A DNA stretch of 8,298 nucleotides from GCA-2724215 sp015660315 (GCA_029941315.1 JAPYQE010000274.1:1-8298); one strand, 5' to 3'. Positions 1 through 6,129 are shown, numbered from the stretch's first letter. The notes: generated by a model from the sequence alone, not told the origin. Translations and numbers: made by a program.

Positions 1-1
1 A

Positions 2-404
2 GGTATTTTCGAAGCATTGCCGATCCCTGCCCTATTGCTAAACGACACCGGTACGGTGATCGATATCGACGATATCACCCTGGGCATCGACAGGGCCATC
101 GCCTGCGTCCTGATCATCAATGCACGGGTCGCCAACGCCCTCAAATAGGCCTTCCTCAACGACGCGCAGGGCACCGTCCTGATCGGTTTGAAGCGCGGCG
201 GGAATGATACCTATACGCTGCAAATTCGCGACGACGGCATCGGCCTGCCCGACGACTTCGATATCCACCGCACTAAATTCCCTCGGTCTGACATTAGTGC
301 AAACCCTAGTGCGCCAGTTCAGGGGCCAATTAGCAATGAACGGAGAAGATGGCACCTCGTTCGATATCACCTTCTCCGACCTGCCGTCGACTAGCCTGCT
401 TTAA
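2..404 (+). pseudogene. Decayed sensor histidine kinase (HisKA_2-type), 3' part
   Basis: Frame 2 from the window edge reads a PAS-like start (FEALPIPALLLNDTG), then runs directly into the region preceding a HATPase domain (DIDDITLGIDRAIACVLIIN), the N-box-like NARVANALK, and the G1 box DDGIGLPDDFDI. In intact HisKA_2 sensor kinases the N-box reads roughly NELVSNALKHAF; here the His position is an in-frame TAG at 146-148 and the conserved Glu after the first Asn is Ala. After HRTK (about 277-278) one extra base shifts the frame: frame 3 continues with SLGLTLVQTLVRQF, the end of the ATPase domain (GTSFDITF) and TAA at 402-404. The join of PAS start to the pre-HATPase segment suggests that the rest of PAS and the phospho-acceptor His region are deleted. 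The protein would have phosphorylated a response regulator; this copy cannot. The 5' end lies outside the window, so what precedes the PAS piece is unknown. Confidence 0.8.
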
Positions 405-1321
405 ATCCGCAACCGCTCACATTCTTCCATCGACAATTCAGCACCGCCAGCCGCCGCGTTAGCACCGGCCTGCGTCGGCGATTTGGCCCCCGGGATCACG
501 ACCGGCCGTGCGGGGTGCGACAGGGCGTACTGCAACGCCTTTTCGACCATCTCGGCCCCCGGCGCAACGACCTCGGATAACTTGGCCACCTGAGCCACTT
601 GTGCCTCATATGCTGCCCGCTGGCCCTGATCGCGATTGAAGCCCGCGCGCACATCATCCGCGAATACCGAATCGAGATCATAACGCCCCGAAAGTAACCC
701 CTTCGCCAACGGACCCCGCACCATCACCGCAATACCCTCCTGCTCGCAATAGGGTAGGAACGCCTCTTCAGCTTGGCGATTCAATAGCGAATAGTCGACC
801 TGGACCACGGCGCAATTACCGTCGCGATTGAAGTTTTTTAGCACTTCAAGGCTATTCGTAGAAATTCCGTAATACCGCAGACGCCCCTCCGCGACCAATG
901 CCGCGAAACCCTCGAGATAAACCGTCGGGTCCTCGAGATCCCCCTCGTGACACAAGAGCACATCGTGCCAGTCGGTACGCAAACGGTGCAACGAGGCGTG
1001 CGCGCAGATGCGGATCTGATCGACGGTATCCTTGGGCATTCCGCCGCCGGTGCGCTTGCCCCAATTGCCGATCTTACTGACGAGATAGACCCGATGCCGG
1101 ATTCCCGTCAAAGCCCGTCCCAGACGCTCTTCGGAAAGCCCATTGGGCAAACCATAAGATTCCGCGGTATCAAAGAGGTTCATACCCGCATCAAAGGCGG
1201 CGCGCACCGTGGCAAAGGCCGTCTCTTCGTCGACGACTCCCCACTGGTTGCCAATATTCCAAGTGCCCAAACCCACCGTGCCGACCTGCCAGCCCGTTTT
1301 GCCAAAATTCCTATAGAGCAT
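401..1321 (-). CDS. Aldo/keto reductase
   Basis: A 306-residue cytosolic NAD(P)H-dependent oxidoreductase of the AKR superfamily, reducing an aldehyde or ketone or running the reverse; the substrate cannot be told from sequence. Seen: the N-terminal YRNFGKTGWQVGTVGLGTW signature, catalytic tetrad D51, Y56 (FDTAESYG), K83 (LVSKIG) and H125 (LLCHEG), the strand motif YYGIST near 149-154, and a C-terminal cofactor region with VVIPGAKSPTQ near 274-284. Length is normal for a TIM-barrel AKR. The ATG is preceded by AAGGGGG about four bases upstream, partly formed by the TAA of the VOC gene 9 bp upstream, so translation is probably coupled to it. The TAA stop (complement of 401-403) overlaps the stop of the convergent kinase pseudogene. 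Closest in style to the large bacterial group annotated simply as aldo/keto reductase. Confidence 0.93.
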   Translation of the reverse strand: MLYRNFGKTGWQVGTVGLGTWNIGNQWGVVDEETAFATVRAAFDAGMNLFDTAESYGLPNGLSEERLGRALTGIRHRVYLVSKIGNWGKRTGGGMPKDTVDQIRICAHASLHRLRTDWHDVLLCHEGDLEDPTVYLEGFAALVAEGRLRYYGISTNSLEVLKNFNRDGNCAVVQVDYSLLNRQAEEAFLPYCEQEGIAVMVRGPLAKGLLSGRYDLDSVFADDVRAGFNRDQGQRAAYEAQVAQVAKLSEVVAPGAEMVEKALQYALSHPARPVVIPGAKSPTQAGANAAAGGAELSMEECERLRI

Positions 1322-1330
1322 ATCGCCCCC

Positions 1331-1717
1331 TTACACCATCGGTTCAGCGCGTTGGGTCAACTGAATGGCGAAACCCCACGGGTCACGCACCATCGCCAGC
1401 ACATCGCCAAAAGGCGTCTGTCCCGGGCCGCCGACTTTCTTCGCTCCAGCCGCCTCCAAGTGCGCGATCGCACCCTCCATATCCTCAACTGCGAAGGCCA
1501 TATGCAAGACCTGCGGATCCTGCGCGGCGTAGTCCGGAATCAGATCGGGGGGGTTATTGTAGAGTTCCATCATCACCCGGCCGGTCGAATCGGCGAGAAA
1601 ATGCATATGCGTTGGCTCCCCGACATGGCGGACGATCTGCATCTGCAAATGCTCGACATACCACGCGGCGACAGCCGGCGGGGCTTCTACATTGATAGCA
1701 AAGTGTTCGAATTTCAT
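1331..1717 (-). CDS. VOC-family (glyoxalase/dioxygenase superfamily) protein
   Basis: A 128-residue single-copy VOC protein with two beta-alpha-beta-beta-beta modules, roughly residues 1-55 and 69-122. The four positions that usually hold the metal are filled by H5 (KFEHFAINV), E51 (VMMELYNN), H72 (VLHMAFAV) and Q119 (GFAIQL), so metal binding is likely. The motif DPWGFAIQL is typical of glyoxalase-I-like and lyase-like members. Reaction unknown: isomerase, lyase, epimerase and dioxygenase activities all occur in this fold. The ATG at 1717 has a good ribosome site (GGAGAG, eight bases upstream). It is the first gene of a two-gene unit with the aldo/keto reductase, which fits processing of a carbonyl compound, but that is inference from position. 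A clear promoter lies at 1754-1782. Confidence 0.9.
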   Translation of the reverse strand: MKFEHFAINVEAPPAVAAWYVEHLQMQIVRHVGEPTHMHFLADSTGRVMMELYNNPPDLIPDYAAQDPQVLHMAFAVEDMEGAIAHLEAAGAKKVGGPGQTPFGDVLAMVRDPWGFAIQLTQRAEPMV

Positions 1718-1753
1718 CGCTTGTTCTCTCCAGGTTTGAAGGTATGCGGCTAA

Positions 1754-1782
1754 ATAATACCGCCTACCGGCAATAAAGACAA
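1754..1782 (-). promoter_or_regulatory. Sigma70-type promoter of the VOC-AKR operon
   Basis: On the minus strand a -35 box TTGTCT (1777-1782) is separated by exactly 17 bases from a -10 box TATTAT (1754-1759), 5 of 6 matches or close to it for both consensus hexamers. It lies 36 bases upstream of the VOC start codon and inside an AT-rich stretch that contrasts with the GC-rich flanks. The rest of the 1718-1930 spacer is AT-rich and holds no open gene. Confidence 0.7.
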
Positions 1783-1800
1783 AAACCCTATTGATTTTTG

Positions 1801-1815
1801 CACTATCAAATAGTG
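1801..1815. promoter_or_regulatory. Perfect palindrome, candidate operator
   Basis: CACTAT-CAA-ATAGTG is a perfect inverted repeat with 6-bp arms and a 3-base centre. It sits 18 bp upstream of the -35 box of the VOC-AKR promoter, a position fitting an activator or a repressor that also bends DNA. Size and shape suit a small dimeric winged-helix regulator such as GntR type, but no regulator gene is visible nearby and the assignment is inference. Confidence 0.4.
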
Positions 1816-1930
1816 TTAATGGGATTCAAAGGATCTATTACTTTATTAAAAAATCACTAACCTCTTGCAAACTCTTTCGCGACAGTGATCACACCTAGCC
1901 TTTATCGTCCCGCATAAGGACGCCTTAGCC

Positions 1931-1993
1931 ATGCGCGAAGATATGGACGAGATCCGCGGAGTGCATCACCTGGCGCTGCACTCCGTCGTATGA
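1931..1993 (+). pseudogene. Possible N-terminal remnant of a VOC-family gene
   Basis: An ATG with AAGGA about 11 bases upstream opens a 20-codon frame MREDMDEIRGVHHLALHSVV ending in TGA at 1991-1993. The segment IRGVHHLAL resembles the first beta strand of VOC proteins, where the His is a metal ligand. Nothing VOC-like follows in any frame; after a 6-base gap comes the tail of the opposing cyclase pseudogene. I read it as a gene start left behind by a deletion. It could equally be a chance short ORF or a leader peptide. Confidence 0.3.
1957..1985. repeat. 9-bp perfect inverted repeat
   Basis: CGGAGTGCA (1957-1965) and TGCACTCCG (1977-1985) are exact reverse complements around an 11-base loop. 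The element lies inside the short VOC-like remnant. Neither strand has a T tract after it, so it does not look like an intrinsic terminator; it may be an operator or a deletion scar. Confidence 0.45.
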
Positions 1994-1999
1994 AATGCG

Positions 2000-2297
2000 T
2001 TAGCTTCTAATCGCCTCGCTTGCGCGCATTGGGTCCCACAGTACCTCGTAGAGATGAATCGGTCAGTCGACATTTTTCAGGTCGCGGTTGCCGACGTCTT
2101 TATAATCGCAATCGAGCTTGCCGAAAGTAACCGAGAAGACATCCGACGAGATAAAGATCTGCCCCGCGCCGGCCTCGGATTCGATACGGCTGACGATATT
2201 GACTCCGTCGGCAAACTTGCACTTCGTCGGCGTGGACCTTTTTACTATAACCAACCATGTCAGTGAACATGATCACGGCCAGCTTGCGCGTTTCCAT
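2000..2297 (-). pseudogene. Internally deleted class III adenylate/guanylate cyclase
   Basis: From an ATG at 2297 the minus strand reads METRKLAVIMFTDMVGYSKK, the classic start of the catalytic domain, with first metal Asp D13 in FTDMVGYS. Near 2210-2224 the reading frame changes and the sequence jumps to ADGVNIVSRIES, which carries the transition-state Asn and Arg, then FISSDVFSVTFGKLDCDY and LKNVD. A TGA follows at 2063-2065; beyond it the same frame continues PIHLYEVLWD and ends in TAA at 2000-2002. Intact relatives read LKNVxRPIHLYEV, so the TGA is best explained as CGA to TGA. Compared with the family about 70 residues are missing, including the segment with the second metal-binding Asp (usually IGDAF). 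The product would have made cAMP or cGMP; this copy cannot. The C-terminal sensor or TPR part common in such proteins is also absent. Confidence 0.85.
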
Positions 2298-2336
2298 AGG
2301 TCTGATCCATTTTTGCGCCCGAATGGGCTCTCCGAC

Positions 2337-2349
2337 TATTATATATAAA
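2337..2349 (+). promoter_or_regulatory. Candidate -10 region for the PhnZ-like/mnmA operon
   Basis: TATTATATATAAA lies about 90 bases before the PhnZ-like start, in the 140-base gap that follows the cyclase pseudogene. Several overlapping -10-like hexamers occur (TATTAT, TATATA, TATAAA), but no convincing -35 is found at 16-18 bases. The rest of the gap shows nothing recognisable. Confidence 0.25.
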
Positions 2350-2437
2350 GCGATACCAGTGCAAAGTGGTTATCCAGCCCTATATGACCCCTTTGCCGAC
2401 CGGGATAAGTTCAACGCGAAAAAGGCCAAAAAATGCT

Positions 2438-3001
2438 ATGAGCAACAACAAAACCCTCGACGCCGTCGCGGAAGTATTTGCGCGCTTCGCACACTATGGC
2501 AACCTCGAATACGGTGAATCTGTCACTCAGCGACAGCACGCGCTGCAGACGGCCTGCCTCGCCGAACACGAAGGTGCCGACTCATTGCTTATCGCCGCGA
2601 CCTTGCTGCACGATTTCGGCCACCTGCTACACGACGAAGACATCGCCGATAGGGGCATTGACGCCCGACACGAGGAGTTGGGTGCGCAGTATCTCGAACG
2701 CTACTTCGTGCCCGCCGTCGTCGAACCCGGCCGTCTGCACGTGCAGGCCAAACGCTATTTATGCGCCGTCGACTCCGCCTACTTCTCCACCCTATCACCC
2801 GCTTCAGTGCAAAGTCTTGCCCTGCAAGGTGGCCCCTTCGACCCGGCTGAAGTCGCCGCATTCGCAGCATTGCCACACTGGCAAGCTGCGGTCGATCTAC
2901 GCCGCTGGGATGACTTGGGAAAAGATCCGCATATGACGACACCCCCTCTTGAGCATTATCGCCCGCATATTACAGCCGGGCTCAAGACTGACGCGTCGTG
3001 A
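2438..3001 (+). CDS. PhnZ-like HD-domain oxygenase
   Basis: A 187-residue HD protein of the 'phosphonate degradation associated HDIG' type. PhnZ, the characterised member, uses a di-iron centre and O2 to cleave 2-amino-1-hydroxyethylphosphonate to glycine and phosphate. Seen from the chosen ATG: Y25-G-E27 with VTQ (substrate-side residues in PhnZ), H34, H58-D59 and H62 (LLHDFGHLL), H78 (DARHEEL), H101 (RLHVQAKRY) and D158-D159 (RRWDDLGK), so the full iron-ligand set appears present. E27, H34, H58 and D59 agree with PhnZ numbering as I remember it, which supports this start over the upstream in-frame ATG at 2366. The ribosome site is weak (AAAGG, 12 bases away). Its TGA overlaps the mnmA GTG (GTGA, 2998-3001). 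No other phosphonate gene is seen here, so the true substrate is open. Confidence 0.85.
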   Translation: MSNNKTLDAVAEVFARFAHYGNLEYGESVTQRQHALQTACLAEHEGADSLLIAATLLHDFGHLLHDEDIADRGIDARHEELGAQYLERYFVPAVVEPGRLHVQAKRYLCAVDSAYFSTLSPASVQSLALQGGPFDPAEVAAFAALPHWQAAVDLRRWDDLGKDPHMTTPPLEHYRPHITAGLKTDAS

Positions 3002-4050
3002 ACGTCGCCGTCCTGCTCTCGGGTGGTGTCGATAGTTCCTTGGCGCTGGCCTTGCTCAGCCGCGAAAAGGGCATCGTACTCAAGGCTTATTATCTCAAGA
3101 TCTGGCTCGAGGATGAACTAGCCTTCCTCGGGGACTGCCCCTGGGAGACCGACCTCGCCTATGCGCGCGAAACCTGTGAGCAATTTGGCGTGCCGCTCGA
3201 AATCGTACCGTTGCAAAGCGAATACCGCGAAGAAATCGTCGAGCACGCCCTCGCCGAACTGCGCCTCGGACGCACCCCAAGCCCCGACATCTTCTGCAAC
3301 CAGCGCATCAAGTTCGGGGCCTTTTACCGGCGGGTCGCCGGCGAGTGCGATAAAATCGCCTCCGGCCACTATGCCCGCATCGAGGAAATCGCCGGCCAAC
3401 CTCACCTGCGCCGCGCCCCCGACCCAGTCAAAGACCAGACCTATTTTCTGTCCCACTTGAGCCAGGAACAGTTGGCGCGCATCCTCTTTCCCATCGGCCA
3501 TTTACATAAACGAGAGGTGCGCACACTAGCCGCCGAGTTCGATCTGCCGGCCAAAGAGCGCAAAGACAGCCAGGGCATCTGTTTCTTAGGAAAAATCAAC
3601 TACCGGGATTTTGTCCGCTTTCACTTGGGAGAGCAGACCGGAGACATTGTCGAAAAGGCGAGCGGAGAGAAAAAAGGCGAGCACCAGGGCTATTGGTTTT
3701 ACACCATAGGCCAGCGCCACGGGCTGAAACTGGGCGGTGGCCCCTGGTACGTGGTCGACAAGGATGCAGCCAAAAACAGAATCTATATCGCCCATAGCGA
3801 AGCGCCCGAACGCGTAGGTCGCCGCAATCTGGTAGCCGAGCACATCAACTGGATCAACAGCGCCCCTGCACTATGCGCATTACAAGTAAAGCTGCGCCAC
3901 GGCCCCGCTCTCGCCTCCGGCCAAGTTCAGATGCTCGACGCGGACCGTGCCGAGATAGTGTTGGCCGAACCCGACCTCGGCGTCGCCCCCGGCCAACACG
4001 CCGTATTCTACGACGGCGAGACCTGTCTCGGCGGCGGCATCATCGCCTAA
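2998..4050 (+). CDS. mnmA: tRNA-specific 2-thiouridylase MnmA
   Basis: A 350-residue cytosolic enzyme that uses ATP to activate the wobble U34 of tRNA-Lys, -Glu and -Gln and inserts sulfur carried as a persulfide. Seen: PP-loop SGGVDSS at 8-14; catalytic Cys C100 in PDIFCNQRIKFG; ATP/tRNA region SGHYARI at 122-128; DPVKDQTYFLSHLSQ at 142-156; second catalytic Cys C195 in KDSQGICFLGKI; central FYTIGQRHGLKL at 234-245; and a C-terminal beta-barrel ending in FYDGETCLGGG. The segment YLKIWLEDELAFLGDCPWE near residue 32 is of the plant-plastid/cyanobacterial variety of MnmA rather than the E. coli one. The GTG start overlaps the stop of the PhnZ-like gene by four bases, and there is no clear Shine-Dalgarno of its own, so coupled translation is likely. 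The TAA overlaps the TAG of the convergent dehydrogenase gene. Confidence 0.96.
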   Translation: MNVAVLLSGGVDSSLALALLSREKGIVLKAYYLKIWLEDELAFLGDCPWETDLAYARETCEQFGVPLEIVPLQSEYREEIVEHALAELRLGRTPSPDIFCNQRIKFGAFYRRVAGECDKIASGHYARIEEIAGQPHLRRAPDPVKDQTYFLSHLSQEQLARILFPIGHLHKREVRTLAAEFDLPAKERKDSQGICFLGKINYRDFVRFHLGEQTGDIVEKASGEKKGEHQGYWFYTIGQRHGLKLGGGPWYVVDKDAAKNRIYIAHSEAPERVGRRNLVAEHINWINSAPALCALQVKLRHGPALASGQVQMLDADRAEIVLAEPDLGVAPGQHAVFYDGETCLGGGIIA

Positions 4051-5045
4051 GCCATCGTCTGCAACATGGCCTCAGTGACTTGATAACGCAGCGCCTCTCC
4101 CCGCTGCCAACGCGCGCATTCTTCAATCATATGGTCGGCCATCCGTACCAACTCGTCGTTCATCGAACCAGCGATATGTGAACTGAGCTGCACATTGGGC
4201 AAAGCATAAAAGGCCGATTCCGGCTCGGGCGGTTCAGGTAAGGTCACATCGAGCAGCGCGGTCATATCAGGCCGGCGACGCAAAATATTAATCAACTCTC
4301 TTTCGACTACTTGCGCGCCCCGCCCCGTATTGATGAAGGTCGCATCGGGCCGCATCGTGCCAAAGAGCGCGCCGTCGAGCAGCCCCTCGGTCGCGGGAAT
4401 ATTGGGCAGGTGATTGCTAACAACTAACGAACGAGCGAATAACTCGCTCAACTCAACCAACTCAACCCCCAATGCAGTCGCTGTATCTTTATCGGCATAA
4501 GGATCATACGCCAGTACTTGCAATTCAAAAGCGCGCAAAAGCTCCGCCACCGCACGTCCGACCATCCCCAGTCCCACCAGTCCAACGACCTCGCCGAAGA
4601 CGCCGGGACCACGGAAGACCTGATTGTCACGGCGGGTTTCGGGCACATTGCAATCACGCGTATTGCGAAAGTAGCCCTTGCAAGAAAGCAGCACCTGCGC
4701 CAGGGTGAACTCGGCCACCGGCACGGCGTTGGCGCCCCAACCGCTACAGAGCACCAGGCCGTGTTGCAAAAGCGGCGCGGCAAAACCCTTTACCGAACCC
4801 GCCGCGTAAAACACGGCCTTGAGTTCGGCCATCTGCGCCAATTGCTCCGCCGCCAAAAGCGGCATGCCCCAGGTCGAAAATACGGCATCGAGTTCTGGCA
4901 GGACCGCCGCGTGCTTGGCAAAATTTTCGCTGGTAATGATTTGTGGGTAGAGTTCGACGATACCGGCCACGGCCTCCGCGCGGCCTTGGCCGTAGACCCG
5001 CTCGACATTGTCCAGACTATCGCATAAAAATGCGGCTCTTTTCAC
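4047..5045 (-). CDS. D-isomer-specific 2-hydroxyacid dehydrogenase
   Basis: A 332-residue NAD(P)-dependent enzyme interconverting a D-2-hydroxyacid and a 2-oxoacid in the cytosol. Seen: the substrate-domain loop AAGSVKG near 81-87, Rossmann motif GLGMVG with G158, G160 and G163, acidic residue D181 closing strand 2 (YDPY, suggesting NAD preference), and the catalytic triad R242 (NTGRGAQVVE), E271 (DVTLPEPPEP) and H290 (SSHIAGS). Length and domain order are normal. Start is GTG (complement of 5043-5045) with a good AAAGGGAT site five bases upstream. The specific substrate is unknown; glyoxylate/hydroxypyruvate or a sugar-derived acid would fit. It is the only intact gene of this minus-strand block; upstream lies the dead sialidase-like gene, 42 bp away, with which it may once have formed a sugar-use unit. 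Confidence 0.92.
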   Translation of the reverse strand: MKRAAFLCDSLDNVERVYGQGRAEAVAGIVELYPQIITSENFAKHAAVLPELDAVFSTWGMPLLAAEQLAQMAELKAVFYAAGSVKGFAAPLLQHGLVLCSGWGANAVPVAEFTLAQVLLSCKGYFRNTRDCNVPETRRDNQVFRGPGVFGEVVGLVGLGMVGRAVAELLRAFELQVLAYDPYADKDTATALGVELVELSELFARSLVVSNHLPNIPATEGLLDGALFGTMRPDATFINTGRGAQVVERELINILRRRPDMTALLDVTLPEPPEPESAFYALPNVQLSSHIAGSMNDELVRMADHMIEECARWQRGEALRYQVTEAMLQTMA

Positions 5046-5087
5046 AGTATCCCTTTCGCTAACGCTCGATTAATCTTGTTAAGATAT

Positions 5088-5758
5088 TCAAAATACAGTA
5101 CAGATGACCAGCACCCGCCCATCAGGCAGCAGGCAACTGTCCGGATACCCCAAAGTCGGCTACCGCGCCATCGTCGCGGAGAATAAACTCTTCCCCCACC
5201 TCATCGCATTCCGAGGCAAGCACCCGCGCCCGCAAACCAAAACCTTTCTCGAAACGAAAACCATAGACCAACAATACCCGCCCGCTCGACAACTTTTCTG
5301 CACAGGCCGGACACCCCCGACAAACCGGCTCGGACTTCGACCAGGTCCGCCCCTCATCTTGCGACCGCCAAATCGCCGTACCCGTATGCATCCCCGACCA
5401 AGGCACCTTGCGCACCCGCGCCCCCTTCGCCGACGGCCACCTCCTCCGGCACCAACTCCATCCTATGCGTGCTGTGCACCAAGGTCCCATTTCTAAGCCG
5501 CGTCAAACAAGGACACTGATTGCCCGCCGCAAATACCTCGGGCACGGACCAAGTCTCCCCTGCATCACCTGAGCGCGTCAAACAACTCTCAGTAGCCGGA
5601 TGCCAATGCCCCGTATGCCCCGCGTCCAACCCAGAAAGCACCCGCCGGAACGCGACCACCACTTGTGCATCCTCGTCACAGACGATCAATGGACCGGCCC
5701 CGCAGTAATAGCGCGGATTCTTATAAATCGTACGGCAGCCCTCAATTTCAACTGACAT
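5088..5758 (-). pseudogene. Decayed sialidase/BNR-repeat (exo-alpha-sialidase-like) gene
   Basis: The ATG at 5758 has GGAG six bases upstream and reads MSVEIEGCRTIYKNPRYYCG, then Asp-box 1 SGDAGETWS and NQCPCLTRLRNGTLVHSTHR. In a five-G run (minus strand, 5421-5425) one extra base shifts the frame; it resumes with KGARVRKVPWSGMHTG and Asp-box 2 SQDEGRTWS. The sequence then passes almost at once to LSSGRVLLVYGFRF and RARVLASECDE, which in full-length relatives lie near the C-terminus, so about a hundred central residues seem missing. A second +1 shift at a four-G run (5148-5151) leads to YPDSCLLPDGRVLVICTVF and TGA at 5088-5090. The six-bladed-propeller fold would remove or recognise terminal sugars; this copy is probably inactive. 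Because both shifts sit in G runs, sequencing error is possible for them, but not for the missing middle. Confidence 0.8.
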
Positions 5759-5829
5759 TTTACTCTCCAATATAATGCGCTTTAGACCAATACTTTAACA
5801 GTTATACTCGAATAAAGCTTCGTCCGCCG

Positions 5830-5902
5830 AATGGACCGGTTTGGCTCCATATTTCCACCGCGACCTCCTCGTGTCGATCTTGCAATGGACCCGTTCTACT
5901 CC
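5830..5902. repeat. Pair of imperfect 19-bp direct repeats
   Basis: AATGGACCGGTTTGGCTCC (5830-5848) and AATGGACCCGTTCTACTCC (5884-5902) match at 15 of 19 positions and are spaced 54 bases apart, that is 18 codons. On the minus strand both encode a TGP core (SQTGPFGGR and SRTGPLQDR). Confidence 0.45.
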
Positions 5903-5981
5903 GCACTTTAACTTACCACCTCACCGACAAGAATCCCACAATGGCTGAGGTCCGTCTCGGGGTCTTCCCTGCAGCGGCTTT

Positions 5982-6022
5982 GCACTCTGGTATTTCACCG
6001 GATAGTGAAAATACCAGAGTGC
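5982..6022. repeat. 17-bp hairpin with one bulged base
   Basis: The left arm 5982-5998 (GCACTCTGGTATTTCAC) pairs with 6005-6022 (GTGAAAATACCAGAGTGC), 17 base pairs with a single bulged A and a 6-base loop CGGATA. No T tract follows on either strand, so it is not a standard terminator. It lies 107 bp upstream of the Gfo/Idh start and could be a mobile palindromic unit, an RNA structure or a large operator. Confidence 0.6.
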
Positions 6023-6129
6023 CCTCGGAGCCCGCCAGAGATCGCGAGCGAGAATGAACGAAGAGAATATTCCTCGACGAACCGTCTACCGCACCCATTC
6101 TCCATTTTAACTCATTATAGGAGAACGCT

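Larger units (their letters stand above)
5802..6098 (-). other. Possible repeat element or ORF remnant between 5759 and 6129
   Basis: The 371 bases between the sialidase remnant and the Gfo/Idh gene hold no intact gene of known family. On the minus strand an open frame from ATG 6098 gives 61 residues (includes AAGKTPRRTSAIVGFLSVRW) to a TAA at 5913-5915; the same frame then stays open for 36 more codons (SRTGPLQDR and SQTGPFGGR) to a TAA at 5802-5804. The frame contains a long hairpin and two imperfect direct repeats. The pattern suggests a multi-copy intergenic element or MITE-like unit rather than a protein gene. I see no second copy within the window to prove it. Confidence 0.4.

Noticed and set aside
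146..148. TAG read as an amino acid (stop-codon recoding)
   Set aside because: TAG terminates the intact dehydrogenase gene at 4047, and the kinase has further lesions, so decay is simpler.
947..1753. 268-codon plus-strand open frame
   Set aside because: It lies antisense to the aldo/keto reductase and VOC genes, both of which carry full family motifs and ribosome sites; the frame itself shows no family motif.
1740..1930. tRNA or other structured RNA in the AT-rich spacer
   Set aside because: No cloverleaf, T-loop GTTCGAATC-like motif or riboswitch pattern could be found by eye.
1957..1985. Inverted repeat as a terminator
   Set aside because: The stem is followed by mixed sequence with no T tract in either direction.
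2478..2936. 152-codon plus-strand open frame inside the PhnZ-like gene
   Set aside because: Shadow frame; the overlapping frame contains all HD-domain ligands and the family motifs.
5104..5496. 130-codon plus-strand open frame
   Set aside because: Low-complexity Pro/Arg-rich translation antisense to the sialidase remnant, whose motifs are recognisable on the other strand.
5982..6022. Hairpin as an intrinsic terminator
   Set aside because: No run of T follows the stem on either strand; it also lies upstream of the neighbouring genes rather than after one.
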